DNA of 64,000 bases from Iris pallida (lineage: Eukaryota > Streptophyta > Magnoliopsida > Asparagales > Iridaceae), in the NCBI GenBank assembly GCA_029216955.1, contig JANAVB010015600.1, forward strand, positions 23,799,038-23,863,037, read 5' to 3'. The position numbers were made by a program, and so were the translations under genes. Positions 11,126 to 22,261 of this stretch are shown piece after piece. The notes under the pieces are model-generated. The model was not told the origin of the DNA and ran no database searches. It saw only the letters and a list, made by a program, of their open reading frames with translations. Position 1 is the first letter of the stretch; each line of letters begins with the position of its first letter.

Positions 11126-12620
11126 CAAGGTGTGCACTGGGCCGGGCCGGGCTGGCCCGGGCCCAGGTCTGATCGGGTTTGACTAGTTCTCGGCTGGGCT
11201 TGGACCGATCGGAGCAGTGGGCCGGGCCGGGCTGGGTTGGCCCATATGAGGAAGAGCTGGACCCAGCCCGGACCCATGGCCCGATTTGGTCGGGCCGGGC
11301 TGAACCGGGCCTGGGACGGGTCAGCTCAGTGCTGGTCTTGGTCAGACCGATTTTTTGGAAAAATGGCAAAAAAAAACTTTTACATTCTACCATTTAGGTT
11401 AAAAAACATATTAGAAAGTAAAAGTTAATGTACAACATTACAAGAATTTTTTCCAAAAAAATTAGAAAGTAAAAATTAATAAATAAAAAAATATTTTACT
11501 TTCTACCATTTATGTTTAAAAAAAATTGCAAATTAGAAAGTAAAAGTTAATGTACAACATTACAAGAATTTTTTCCCAAAAAAATTAGAAAGTAAAAATT
11601 ATTGAGTAATGTCAAGATAATTGAATGACTAATACAAGATTTGCATAATTTAAAAATTAATGACTAATACAAGATTTGCAGAATTTGAAAATTAATGACT
11701 AATACAAGATTACTAGTACATAAATTGCAATTAATGAGTTAATGACTCATACAAGATTATTAATACATAAACTGTGATTAATGACTCATATAAGGTTGCT
11801 AGATGTTGATACATGATTTTAAATGTCTGTGTAGCTTCCTTATACCATGGCTATGGTACCATTTTAATTGTTTCCTACAATGTAAACATACAACAAGAAC
11901 TTTAGTGGAGCATCTTCTTTCGGTACCTCCACTTGTACGCTCATTGTGAACTCCCTAAAATGATGCCAAATTTTTGATTCTGACTCAAGCTCTTCTTGCA
12001 GTGCATGTTGAGGTTGCGGTGTGGGTTGCGGTTGCTGATCTTGCGGTTGCTGTGGTAATTGATCATTATCCATGATATAAATCGTCTCTTCATACTAGGT
12101 TGTTTGTAAAAATTGTAGGAGGAAAGCAATTGTTGGTGTGACTAAGTTTAAAGATTTATGGCCTATTTATAGGTTTTTTTGAGGTCCAAAATGACCTATT
12201 TTACCTCCAAAAAAGAGTTATTATAAGGATATTTTTGGTCATTTTCAGCAAAATGACCAAAATATCCTTCCAACGGTCTAAAAATAGCAAGTAAAAATGG
12301 GGGTAAAATGGTCATTTTGGCCTCCAAACGTTTAAAAACCAAAAAATTCAAAACCAACCAAACTGGGCCAATCGGGCCTGGATCGAGCCAGTCCAGGTCG
12401 GCCCGGTCGGGCTTGACAGGTTTGATCGGCTCGAACCCGCGGTCAAATTGGGCCAGGCCAGTCCGTCCTTTTGGGTCTAGGGGCACAACCCAGCCTGGAC
12501 CGGTTTATCGATGGGTTGGGCCGGTCCGGGTCATTGACCTGTCTCTGGCTGGCCCAAACCGGGTTTGACCGGGTCGGGCCTGAGACGGGGACCAAGCTGC
12601 CCGACCAAGTGCACACTTTG
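11126..12620. mobile_element. Non-autonomous hAT deletion derivative (1,495 bp)
   Basis: The left end CAAGGTGTGCAC and the right end GTGCACACTTTG are inverted repeats with one mismatch. Both ends carry GC-rich subterminal repeats of GGGCCGGGC / CGGGCC type (11135-11345 and 12360-12600). AGGGTCTG on the left and AGGGTTAG on the right agree at 6 of 8 bases as a possible 8-bp target copy, but the exact cut is uncertain by two bases. The host LTR sequence resumes across it (CACCTGTGGAGACGAGGGT, then TTAGTACATT). The middle carries a repeated AAGTAAAAGTTAATGTACA block (11400-11600), tandem AATGACTAATACAAGAT units (11615-11760) and a transposase fragment. Confidence 0.7.
11864..12073 (-). pseudogene. 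hAT transposase N-terminal fragment
   Basis: A 69-residue frame starting MDNDQLPQQPQ, with a Gln/Pro-rich segment (7-28), then SKIWHHFREFT (about 33-43), which resembles the start of a BED zinc finger. The Cys pair expected next is absent and no downstream transposase domain exists. It is the first-exon remnant of the autonomous parent. Weak similarity, judged by motif only. Confidence 0.4.
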
Positions 12621-14225
12621 AGGGTTAGTACATTGTCATGTGCAGGTGAGCTGCCACAACCAATCTCACCATAAATTAACAACAGTAAATTATGTGAAGT
12701 ACACTATTAATTTATGATCTTGCTATCTTGCCTTAGGGTCGATTTTCAATTCATATGATGGAAACATAAGGAGTTCATAGTAAAGATATGAAACATAAGC
12801 AACTCATAATGTTCACTACTTTAGTGAAACTTATCCACAGTCGAAATCCTTCCCTGTACTTTTATGAATAATACTTACTCTGCCTACATAAGACATTGTT
12901 AGCTATGATACCTGTCTATATGAAGGTCACTGACTAGACGCTATCTCTGACATCATGGTCAAACGGTTCCCCTTCAACGGTGGATAGCTAGTCCGACCGG
13001 TAGGTTTCCAAATAACAATGCTACTACTTCAGCACTATGTTTTCCTTAGGACAAATCGGTCCCCATGGCCCTAGAATACCGTTCGAGGAACTATACCTTG
13101 TGCATAAGTCGTCCATAACCATGCATTTAAATGCAACTTAGCTATAAAGAAACATAACATGCATGATAACATAATTCAAGTACATAAGCCACAGTTTTCA
13201 TTCATCTTGCCAATTTGCTTGAAGCCATAGTTCGCATACCCACTTGTCAAAAAATCCAAGGACTATTAGTCCATGTCAACATTCCATTCAAGCCGAAGCC
13301 CGATATACTCACCGTCCAATTCTTGGATCTTTGCTTCTCCTGTTCAACATTTGATATAGCAACATAAAAAGCATCATTTGATTTGCAACATATATAATTC
13401 TAGCCATGTGATAACTTATATTTCATTATCTTTCGGTGATGATCAAGGATCATCAAACGATCAAAGCCACTCACTTATTGGTGAATTACTGAGAGAAAGA
13501 GGTCTTTCACGTAACGTCAAGTCTGATTTACATGGTTAGTACCTGCATTGGCACCAACAACGATTCAACATCCTCCTTCTCTTTCCTTCAGTGATTCAAT
13601 ATGAATGCGCAGACGGTGAAAGTAAATCTATGAAAAAATTCATCGAAAAAATTCACGAAAATGTACACAAAACCAACAGCGAAAGCGACATCGAAAACCA
13701 GCAGGACTACGGTCTCAGGGCAAGAGACTCTTATACATAATTCATTTCCCAAGACATGCGCTACTGCATCTTGGGTACCATTTCTAAAGAGTCCGATCCA
13801 TAACGAGGAAAGGATCTCAATTCACTGTCCCGTGATCCTGGTAAAAAATTGCCAAGTAAAGTTTTTCCAATTTCATCTGATTCGGCCATTCAGCCGCTAG
13901 CCCCATCCGTGCTCCGCAATGGGAACATGATACTACAGTTTAAGCTCGAGCTTGGCTTGATAAGCAAGCATGATTCAAGCTTGATAAACAAGCTCGATAA
14001 GCTCAAAATCAAGCTCGTTAAGCTTGACTTCAAGCTCGCTCAACTTTATTTCAAGCTCATTAATCTTGATTTCAAGATTAACGAGCTTGATTTCAAGTTA
14101 GTTATGCTTGAATTCAAGTACATGTAATATTAACAATTTATTTATAAAAAATTAATTAAAAAAGTTGCTTAATACCAATTATTAAGGACATATAGATATA
14201 TAATGTACACAACCATGTTATTGTG

Positions 14226-14228
<3 letters not shown>

Positions 14229-14256
<28 letters not shown>
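14229..14256. repeat. (AT)14 at the LINE 3' end, copy 1
   Basis: A 28-bp AT tract lying where the LINE tail is expected, in the first copy of the tandem duplication. Confidence 0.95.
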
Positions 14257-15439
14257 TGAAAACCCCTCCAATTTATTAATGTCGGCTGAAAGGCCGCATG
14301 AAAATCGTATACAAGGCTCAAAATGTCGAAGCCTATATAGGTATACCACAAAAGGAAGGAGGGAGGAGAGCAAAACAGGCAGTCGCCAGGGGCTTCGGGG
14401 GTAGCACTGACCAGAAACCTCTCAAACTGTGGGAACACAGGGTGCTCCGCTTGCGGCATTGTCGGGCAATTTCCCGAAGGAGCTTGTCTGCCGGGTATGG
14501 GTGACCTTCGTATCTCGCTTTATTGCGATTCTTCCATATGACCCATATAGCGGTCGCTGCGACGATCTGGTGGCCATGGGAGGCGGAATCCCAGGCAGCC
14601 AGTAGATCGTGGAAGCGTCCGCTTCCCTGCTCAATGTTGAATAGCTGGTTAAGGGTGGTCCAAGTCCTGTCTGGCAGCGTCCATTGACGTAAGATATGAT
14701 CAATAGTCTCCGTCTTTCGTTTGGAGCAGCAGGAGAAAGCTGATGCTAAGCTGATCCCGATGGTGTTAAGGATGTCGTCTGTCGGTAGTTTCTTTCTGAA
14801 GACTCTCCATAAGAGGAAGGACCACTTTTTGGGGAGGCAAGAATGCCAATAGTGAGCCATGGGGAGGTATGGCCGACCGGTACCTTGGATAGCGGATCTC
14901 GCCGTCGAAAACCAGCAGGACTACGGTCTCAGGGCAAGAGACTCTTATACATAATTCATTTCCCAAGACATGCGCTACTGCATCTTGGGTACCATTTCTA
15001 AAGAGTCCGATCCATAACGAGGAAAGGATCTCAATTCACTGTCCCGTGATCCTGGTAAAAAATTGCCAAGTAAAGTTTTTCCAATTTCATCTGATTCGGC
15101 CATTCAGCCGCTAGCCCCATCCGTGCTCCGCAATGGGAACATGATACTACAGTTTAAGCTCGAGCTTGGCTTGATAAGCAAGCATGATTCAAGCTTGATA
15201 AACAAGCTCGATAAGCTCAAAATCAAGCTCGTTAAGCTTGACTTCAAGCTCGCTCAACTTTATTTCAAGCTCATTAATCTTGATTTCAAGATTAACGAGC
15301 TTGATTTCAAGTTAGTTATGCTTGAATTCAAGTACATGTAATATTAACAATTTATTTATAAAAAATTAATTAAAAAAGTTGCTTAATACCAATTATTAAG
15401 GACATATAGATATATAATGTACACAACCATGTTATTGTG

Positions 15440-15442
<3 letters not shown>

Positions 15443-15512
<70 letters not shown>
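15443..15512. repeat. (AT)35 at the LINE 3' end, copy 2
   Basis: A 70-bp AT tract at the position equivalent to the 28-bp tract of copy 1, so it changed by 21 units since the duplication. It adjoins the LINE 3' end in place of a poly(A) tail. Confidence 0.95.
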
Positions 15513-15514
<2 letters not shown>

Positions 15515-15588
15515 AAAACCCCTCCAATTTATTAATGTCGGCTGAAAGGCCGCATGAAAATCGTATACAAGGCTCAAAATGTCGAAGC

Positions 15589-18500
15589 CTATATAGGTAT
15601 ACCACAAAAGGAAGGAGGGAGGAGAGCAAAACAGGCAGTCGCCAGGGGCTTCGGGGGTAGCACTGACCAGAAACCTCTCGAACTGTGGGAACACAGGGTG
15701 CTCCGCTTGCGACATTGTCGGGCAATTTCCCGAAGGAGCTTGTCTGCCGGGTATGGGTGACCTTCGTATCTCGCTTTATTGCGATTCTTCCATATGACCC
15801 ATATAGCGGTCGCTGCGACGATCTGGTGGCCATGGGAGGCGGAACCCCAGGCAGCCAGTAGATCGTGGAAGCGTCCGCTTCCCTGCTCAATGTTGAATAG
15901 CTGGTTAAGGGTGGTCCAAGTCCTGTCTGGCAGCGTCCATTGACGTAAGATGTGATCAATAGTCTCCGTCTTTCGTTTGGAGCAGCAGGAGCAAGCTGAT
16001 GCTAAGCTGATCCCGATGGTGTTAAGGATGTCGTCTGTCGGTAGTTTCTTTCTGAAGACTCTCCATAAGAGGAAGGACCACTTTTTGGGGAGGCAAGAAT
16101 GCCAATAGTGAGCCATGGGGAGGTATGGCCGACCGGTACCTTGGATAGCGGATCTCGCCGACCTCACCGAGAATGCTCCCGACGCCTCGAGGGACCAACC
16201 CAACGCGTTCGCCTCGCTACCGATGCGTAACCCTCTCTTTCGGACGCTATCAGCTGCCTCGGGACCGGACCACTCACGAATCTGGTCCCAGTTCCAGTCG
16301 TCGGTAGTGGGGTTCCATAAGTCTCTGATCCTACAATCTCTCGGGGTCTCCGTGAGATTCGGGATCATGCTGTCTCCAACCCATCGCTCAAGGAATGGGT
16401 TCGAGTCGCCCGCTCCCAGCTGGATTCTCATCGCGGGTTTGGCTAGGTCGCGGCCAATAAGGATGCGACGCCAAGCCGCGGAGGATCTGCAGTTGGAAAT
16501 GGCCATCGAGGGGTGGATATGTTTGAAATATCTGGCTTTCAAAAACCTGCTCCATAAGTTGTTGCGCGTGCGGAGATTCCACCACAGTTTCATCATGAAT
16601 GCTTTAACTATGTGGCAGAGTTTGGTGAATCCCAACCCCCCTCTCCTGTCGGATGGACCATAGAGTCCCAGCTGGCCCAGTGATGCTTATCAAGGCCGTT
16701 GCTATGCCCCCAAAAGAAATTATAAAAGATCTGTTCGGTCGAAGAAAGAACCTTGATGGGCGGCGAGCACGCAGCCAGGGTGTGGATGGGGATGGAGGAT
16801 AGCACATGATTGATGAGGATCATCTTGCCCCCTGGGGATAAGGTGGCGTTGTGCCACTCTTCCAGTTTTTTCCTGATTCTGGTAGTTAAGTCCCTAAAGA
16901 TGCTGGCGTTGGACTTTTCGTACACTAACGGGCATCCGGGGTAGGTGAACGGGGGCTTGGCAACCGAAAAGGATGTTAAGTTGGAGAGGTTGTTGGTGTG
17001 CTCTCTGTTGGTTTTGTGGTGAGCATAGATAACGCTCTTGGAGTGATTGATCTTCTGGCCGGAGCATCTGGAGTACCTCATCAGGGTGTTGTGAACTACT
17101 GCCACTGCGCCTTCATCCCCGGAGGAGAAGATGAGTAAGTCGTCTGCAAAAGCCAGATGGGTGATGATTGGGCATCCGCTGGATGTATGATAGTACTGGA
17201 AGTTTGGAGTGTTGACCATATTGTTAAGGTTCCTACTCAGAGCGTCTGCCGCTATGATAAAAACTGTGGAGGATAGGGGGTCGTCCTGTCTCACCCCGCG
17301 GTGGAATTTGAAAAATCCCTCAGAGTTGTCGTTGATGATCGTGGAAAACCACGAGTTACTGATGGATCTTTAGACGATGTTGATCCAAGTTTCCGAAAAT
17401 TTGAAAGCTCTGAAAACCCAGATCATGAATTGCCAATCCAGTCTGTCATAGGCTTTCTCCATGTCGATTTTGATGGCGATGTTGCCTCCCCTCACCAAAA
17501 ATTTCATGCAGGTGATTAACTCTTGCGCTAGCATAATATTGTCCTGGATGTTCCTACCGCGAACAAACCCGCTTTGCTCCTCCGAGATGATCTTGGGGAG
17601 AATTTCTGCCATCCTGGTTGCGATGACCTTGGATATGATCTTGTTGGTGAAGTTACACAGGCTAATGGGTCGAAAGTCACGGAAGGACTCCGGGTTGTCT
17701 TTTTTAGGGATGAGGATCAGGTTGGCACTAGAAATGGCTTTGGGGTATATAGCGCCTTCGAAGAAGGCGATCGCCGCTTCGGTGATGTCTTGCTTGATAA
17801 TATCCCAGCATGTGCAGAAGAATACTCCCAAGAAACCGTTCGGGCCTGGCGCACTGTGCTCGTTCAGAGCCCACACTGCATCTTTAACTTCCTGAACCGT
17901 GGGAGTACGGTTCAACTGGGCGTTGTCGGCGTCGTTAATGAGGAGAGGGATTTGTTCAAGAAATGATCTATCTTTGTGGACAGTCTCTTTGGCGAAAAGT
18001 TTGGAGTAGAAATCCGTGGCTGCCTCTTGGATGCCCTTTTGGTCGGTGATGATGTTTCCGTTCTCGTCAGCAGTCCTGTGAATCGAGAGCTTCTGTCTGC
18101 GCCCGTTAACGCAGGCGTGAAAGTACTTCAAGTTTTTGTCCCCCTCGTTGTCCCATTTCAGCCTCGCTTTCTGCTTCCAGAAATCAATCTCTACTTTGAT
18201 CCTGAATTTAAGCATCGCCTTGGTGAGGCTGAGGGCTCTACTAGCCGCTAATGAGCGATCCGTGACGACCAGGGCTTCGACGCGGGTGACATCGTCCTCG
18301 GCTACCCGAACGGCTTAAAAGATATCTCCGTAGGCAAGCTTGCTCCAAACGGACAGGGCTTTCCTAGTGGCTTTAAGCTTATTGCTCACCCGAACAAGGG
18401 GGTTGGGGGAGTCCTCACTGTTCCATACTTCCGCTATGATACCCCAGAATTGTGGGTGCCCAATCCAGAAGTCGAGGAATTGGAAGTTCTTTTTGGATAA

Positions 18501-19202
18501 GGTGGTCTTGTTTTTGATCTCAACCAACAGGGGGTTGTGGTCTGATTCTATGGAGTTGAGGTGGGACAGATTGGTTGTAATCCCCATTCCGTGCCAGAAG
18601 GCATTCGTGAGGGCCCTGTCAAATCTAGAGTATTGACGCCGATCGCCATCCTGCATGTTGCACCAGGTGAATGCATTGCCAGAGAACTGGAGAGAGGTTA
18701 GGTGGGCATTGAAGATAAAATTGTTGAAGTCAAGCATGGCCGGGACGGGAGGTGGGTGACCTCCGGATTTCTTTGCACTACATATGATCGCATTAAAGTC
18801 CCCAATGCAAAGCCAAGGGGAGTTGGTGTTGAGGTGATGGATGTCAAGGAGTTCGTTCCAGAGTTATTTCCTCTCCGCAACATCGCAGCTGCCATGGACC
18901 GCTGAAAGGATGGCGCGCTCGAGAAGTCTAGGGTGGTCGAACCAACATGAGAGGGCCTGTTGGGAGTCTTGGATGACTCCTAGTTTGACGTCTTTCGTAC
19001 AGAGGATCCAGATATCGTGTCTGCCTGCAATGGCCAAAGGAAGGCCCAGTTGCAGTTAGATGAATTTTAGTCTTTTGGGGGGAATTTTGGGTTCGATGAT
19101 GATGAGGATGTCTATCTTGTGGATTTTCTGCAGATTGGTTATTCTCCTGACCGTCGATTTGTTCGCCAGACCGCGGACATTCTAGGATAGGATGTTAAGC
19201 AT
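15589..19202 (-). pseudogene. LINE ORF2: endonuclease, reverse transcriptase, zf-RVT
   Basis: The enzyme for target-primed reverse transcription. In order: an apurinic-type endonuclease (19202-about 18350) with NVRGLANKS at its start, GDFN near 18803-18792 and SDHNPLL at 18545-18525; reverse transcriptase (about 18150-16650) with IKIDMEKAYDRLDW and catalytic FADD at 17150-17139; and a C-terminal zf-RVT zinc-binding domain (about 16150-15850, WSFLLWRVF then CSCCSKRKTETIDH). Breaks: TAG at 19184-19182 in place of the conserved Trp before NVRG, further stops near 19060 and 18855, TAA at 18315 and 17370, and a frameshift in a G-run near 16635. The start ATG overlaps the ORF1 stop. Dead. Confidence 0.88.
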
Positions 19203-20418
19203 TAAGGATGTTGTGTGGGGGGTTTGTTCCGCTTGGCGGCGGTTCTGGTTTGGATGGTGGCGGTTTCAGGGGGTCCGCTGTTGGCATTGGCCTTGCTCGA
19301 GGTAAAGGGTCCTGTCTCTGTAGATGTGGGGTGATCGTTACATGGTTGCTCCTTTGGGGTTAGTTGCTGACTGACCGATTCTCCGGCGGAGTCCAGGATA
19401 GGATTCTCTGGTGGGATGATAATGGAGTCGCTGGTGCTCCCTGTTAGGAGACTGGTTTGCTGGAGAGGGAAGCCCGTGGCTTGGATCTGGAGTCCTCTCC
19501 GATCCAGGTCTGGCCCTAGAATGGCTAGGGCCTCAACCACGTGGTCTTCGGTGGTGAGTTGTTGATTGGCTATGGTTATATCGGTAAGCTGTTCTACTCC
19601 TTCCAGATTGGGGAAACTCTCGGTGAGCGCCCGATCGGCAAAGGGAGAGGCTGTCTCTGCTTGGTCTTCCGCGTCCTCCGATTCAAGAGCGTCGAACTGG
19701 TTGGATAGGGTGAGGGCTTGGGTGCTGTGTGGGATTAATGCTTTGATGGAGGAATCGCTCCTGTCGGGCGGGTCGTCGTCGGAGCCAAATCGGGTGTACG
19801 AGTTTAGGCAGGAAAGGATAGGTGGCAAGGGAGTTCTCCCCTCTGCTGGCTCGCTGTCTTTTCTGGGAGGTTTTTTCTTTAGTTCTGGATGAAGTCGGTG
19901 GCAGTACTTTGGAAGATGACCTTTTATGTGGCAGTTGTTATCGAACATGACGTGGTTATCGTAGAGGATTTGTTGAGTGTGGGTTCGGTTGCCCAGCTCG
20001 ATATTGATAAAGTTTGGTGGTTCGGTGGTCAGGTCGAGTTTCACACAGATTTTGGCGTAGTGGGCTTTGGTGAGATTGCTGGTCTCAGGGGCTGAGGCCA
20101 CATACGTGTCGAAGGAGTTAGCAATACGCCTGAGAGCCGCTGGGACAAAGCAAATGAGGGGCAAATTAGGTAGAGTGATCCAGGCGGCGACAGTCGCTGA
20201 GTCTTCTTTAGTACTAAAGCTAGCTGACCACTTGATGATCTTCATCTGGTGGGAATCAATCCTGCAAGTGCCTTTGGACCAGACTGTTTTGTGGTCTAAG
20301 TCGGATGAGAGGTGAAGGAGAATGTGTTTGGGATCGAGGGGAGCTACACGGTATTCCGCTGTAAGTCTCCAGCTGGCTATAGTCTCCTGCACCCTAGGGA
20401 GCTTGGGGCATCCGGATG
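19202..20418 (-). pseudogene. LINE ORF1, C-terminal part (DUF4283 and zinc knuckle)
   Basis: ORF1 encodes the RNA-binding protein of the LINE particle. This part has the second half of a DUF4283-type domain (IASWRLTAEYRVAPLDPKH, then ISSDLD-like strands) and a knuckle-like CHIKGHLPKYC whose first Cys is replaced by Asp. A long acidic Ser/Thr/Pro-rich tail follows, ending in RTAAKRNKPP. It is uninterrupted to the TAA at 19204-19202. The upstream half lies beyond the LARD at 32596-34380; the frame closes exactly when the LARD and one 5-bp target copy are left out. Confidence 0.85.
20414..20418. repeat. 5-bp target site duplication of the LARD, left copy
   Basis: GGATG directly before the left LTR; GGATA follows the right LTR at 32596-32600, one transition apart. 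It marks the insertion point in LINE ORF1. Confidence 0.8.
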
Positions 20419-21048
20419 TGTAAGCCCCCTGAATTTCCGGGATTTATTTTCAAATTTTCTAAATGAATTATTTTCGATAATTTATTTTAATTTAATTAAT
20501 TTTGATCCTTAAATGCTCTTTACCGTGACTTGGAATTTCTAGAGCATCAGGGATGCCAGTCTCTGGAAACTTCCTTCTTGAAGTTTGTAGTAGACGAGAT
20601 TATCTTCATGTTGATATATCGGGTCCCAATCGAACTTGTTCCTTTGTGCTCTATTTGCTTTGCGCAACTTTCGGGTCAATTTAGACCAATTTATCGTCTG
20701 CCGTAATTCGTGACTTAATTTCCAATTTAATTTTCGGGCTCGTCATCGGTCCAATCTAGTCGACCCAATATATGGCCCTGACCTGTTTTGAGTCTACTAT
20801 GTACGTGCCACTTGCGTGCCACCGATTTGATCTCCCTTGTGCTCCCATTTCATCCATGATTTAATTTGGTTTAAAATTATTATTTAATTAAATCTTGGTC
20901 CCGAGCCCGTCCAAAATTTACCCAACACCCAATCTAATTTGGTGTAGGCCCTAACATGACTGCCCATACACACCACTATTGTATTTGTCTTTTTTCCTAC
21001 ACAAAAATATCCTCCTCTTATACAAATATCTTATTTTCTCTCTCATTG

Positions 21049-21052
<4 letters not shown>

Positions 21053-21129
<77 letters not shown>
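21053..21129. repeat. (AT)n microsatellite in the 5' LTR
   Basis: About 38 AT units. The corresponding place in the 3' LTR (28168-28430) is a longer compound (AC)n(AT)n tract. Confidence 0.95.
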
Positions 21130-21130
<1 letters not shown>

Positions 21131-21539
21131 TTATATATTTAAATCTCTCTCTCTCTCTCACCACATAACTCCCCCCATCACCATCACAACTCCCCCCTTG
21201 CTGTACACGAACACCCTCACCCTCTCTCTACTTTCTCTCTCTCTCATTAAATATCTCTCAAATATCTCTCTCTCTCTCTATTCTCACTCTCTCACTTTCT
21301 ATATAATATATATATATACACACATACACAACTTACTCTCTCTCTCTCCTCCCTACACTAAACCAGCAGCTCCCCCCCATGCTTGGCCGAGCTCCACTCC
21401 ATGGCGGACCCATGGCCGACCGACCACCAGCCCATCCTCCTTCTTCTCCTCATTCTCCATTCTTCATCATCACTCCACCACCAACAACACCATTCCTACA
21501 CCATCACCACCTTCATCACCAAAACCATTCCCACACCAT

Positions 21540-21800
21540 TACCACCTCCTCCACCACCCGTACACCACCTCGTCGCCGTGCCCCGTCGCCCCGCCGCCGT
21601 GTCGGCCAATCGTGCAGCAGCAGCTAGCAGCGCAGCCGCAGCAGCAGTGTGCACAGTGCGCGCGTGCGAGGGCCGCCGTCGCGCGCCGCCGCGCCGCCGC
21701 ACGGTGCTGCCGTCTGCCGCCGCCGTCGTGGCCGGCCACCCCTGGCCCGGGCGCACCCTCCGGCGAGCACCCCCGACGTGCCAGCTCCTTCCCCGACGTG
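21540..21800 (+). promoter_or_regulatory. CpG-rich block of the LARD LTR
   Basis: A short GC-rich, CG-dinucleotide-dense segment (GCCGCCGTCGCGCGCCGCC type) with a CAGCAGCAG tract, standing out from the AT-rich LTR and lying after long CT tracts. It is conserved in the 3' LTR, where it is present twice (about 28850-29060 and 29550-29760). A promoter or 5' leader role is inferred from composition only. Confidence 0.35.
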
Positions 21801-22261
21801 CCACGTAGGCTATTCGTGTATTTAGAACGAAATTCCGGCGTGACGCGCGCGGGATCAAGGCTGAAAGTTCGCTCCGGGACAGCGACTTCGTACAGATTTT
21901 TTGGACAATCTAACCATTGGATCGGCAAACTCTTTGCTCCATCATAATTTTGGTATATACCCCTTCATCCCTCTCAAATTTCATCCGTTAATTTTGTCGT
22001 TTGATAGATCAAAACCGGCCAACAAGTTGACGTTTTAATTTGAACTATTTTTGGACAGTTTCGTGGTGCCAACTTCGTCGGCTCGTATCTCCTCCTTCGC
22101 AGCTCCGTCTGGCGTGCTACTGGTTCCTATGCGAAGCTGGTATAACCCTCTTCCTATCCCTCCAGTTTTGTTTTATTGTGAGCACGTTTGATTGGTTGAA
22201 TTCGACACCAAAGTTGGCCGTCCAAATTCGAAATTTCCAACTTGTTAAATTCTATTTTTGA

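Larger units (their letters stand above)
9421..13937. repeat. Solo LTR related to the Tekay-like LTRs, with two nested insertions
   Basis: Starts TGTCACGTCTCCC and ends GATACTACA, like the LTRs at 35443, 41898 and 55663. It shares with them, in order: GAATTGAACAACACA / TTTTTATTGATAAT (about 9600-9645), CACCTGTGGAGA-CGAGG (11102-11117), GGTTAGTACATT (12623-12634), the ACAAATCGGTCCCCATGGCCC block (about 13050) and the CACTCACTT / GAGAGA block (about 13470). Without the CACTA element (9777-10990) and the hAT element (11126-12620) it is about 1.75 kb, near the 1.6-1.7 kb of its relatives. No internal sequence follows on either side, and flanks GTTTG (9416-9420) and GTTTA (13938-13942) agree at 4 of 5 bases, so it is a solo LTR. 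Alignment was by eye. Confidence 0.68.
13691..16160. repeat. Recent 1.2-kb tandem duplication across a solo LTR / hAT / LINE junction
   Basis: Copy 1 is 13691-14904 (1,214 bp) and copy 2 is 14905-16160 (1,256 bp). They start at TCGAAAACCAGCAGG and end at GCGGATCTCGCCG. The whole 42-bp length difference is explained by the (TA)n tract. Only about five substitutions were found by eye (for example CTCAAACTG / CTCGAACTG and GGAATCCC / GGAACCCC), roughly 0.4 percent. Each copy includes the end of the solo LTR, the hAT middle and the last 650 bases of the LINE. An assembly artefact cannot be excluded. Confidence 0.9.

Noticed and set aside
12660..13900. A diverged independent gene or promoter region between the hAT derivative and the tandem duplication
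   Set aside because: Its sequence blocks match the Tekay-like LTRs in order, so it is the right part of the solo LTR.
13849..14127. A 92-residue Lys/Leu repeat peptide, present identically at 15063-15341
   Set aside because: Product of AAGCTTGA-type subterminal repeats of a hAT element; the identity comes from the tandem duplication.
20979..21947. A 322-codon open frame, the longest new frame in the left half of the stack
   Set aside because: It is made of (TA)n, CT-rich and CAG/CCG repeats inside an LTR, and the other LTR breaks it. Not a gene.
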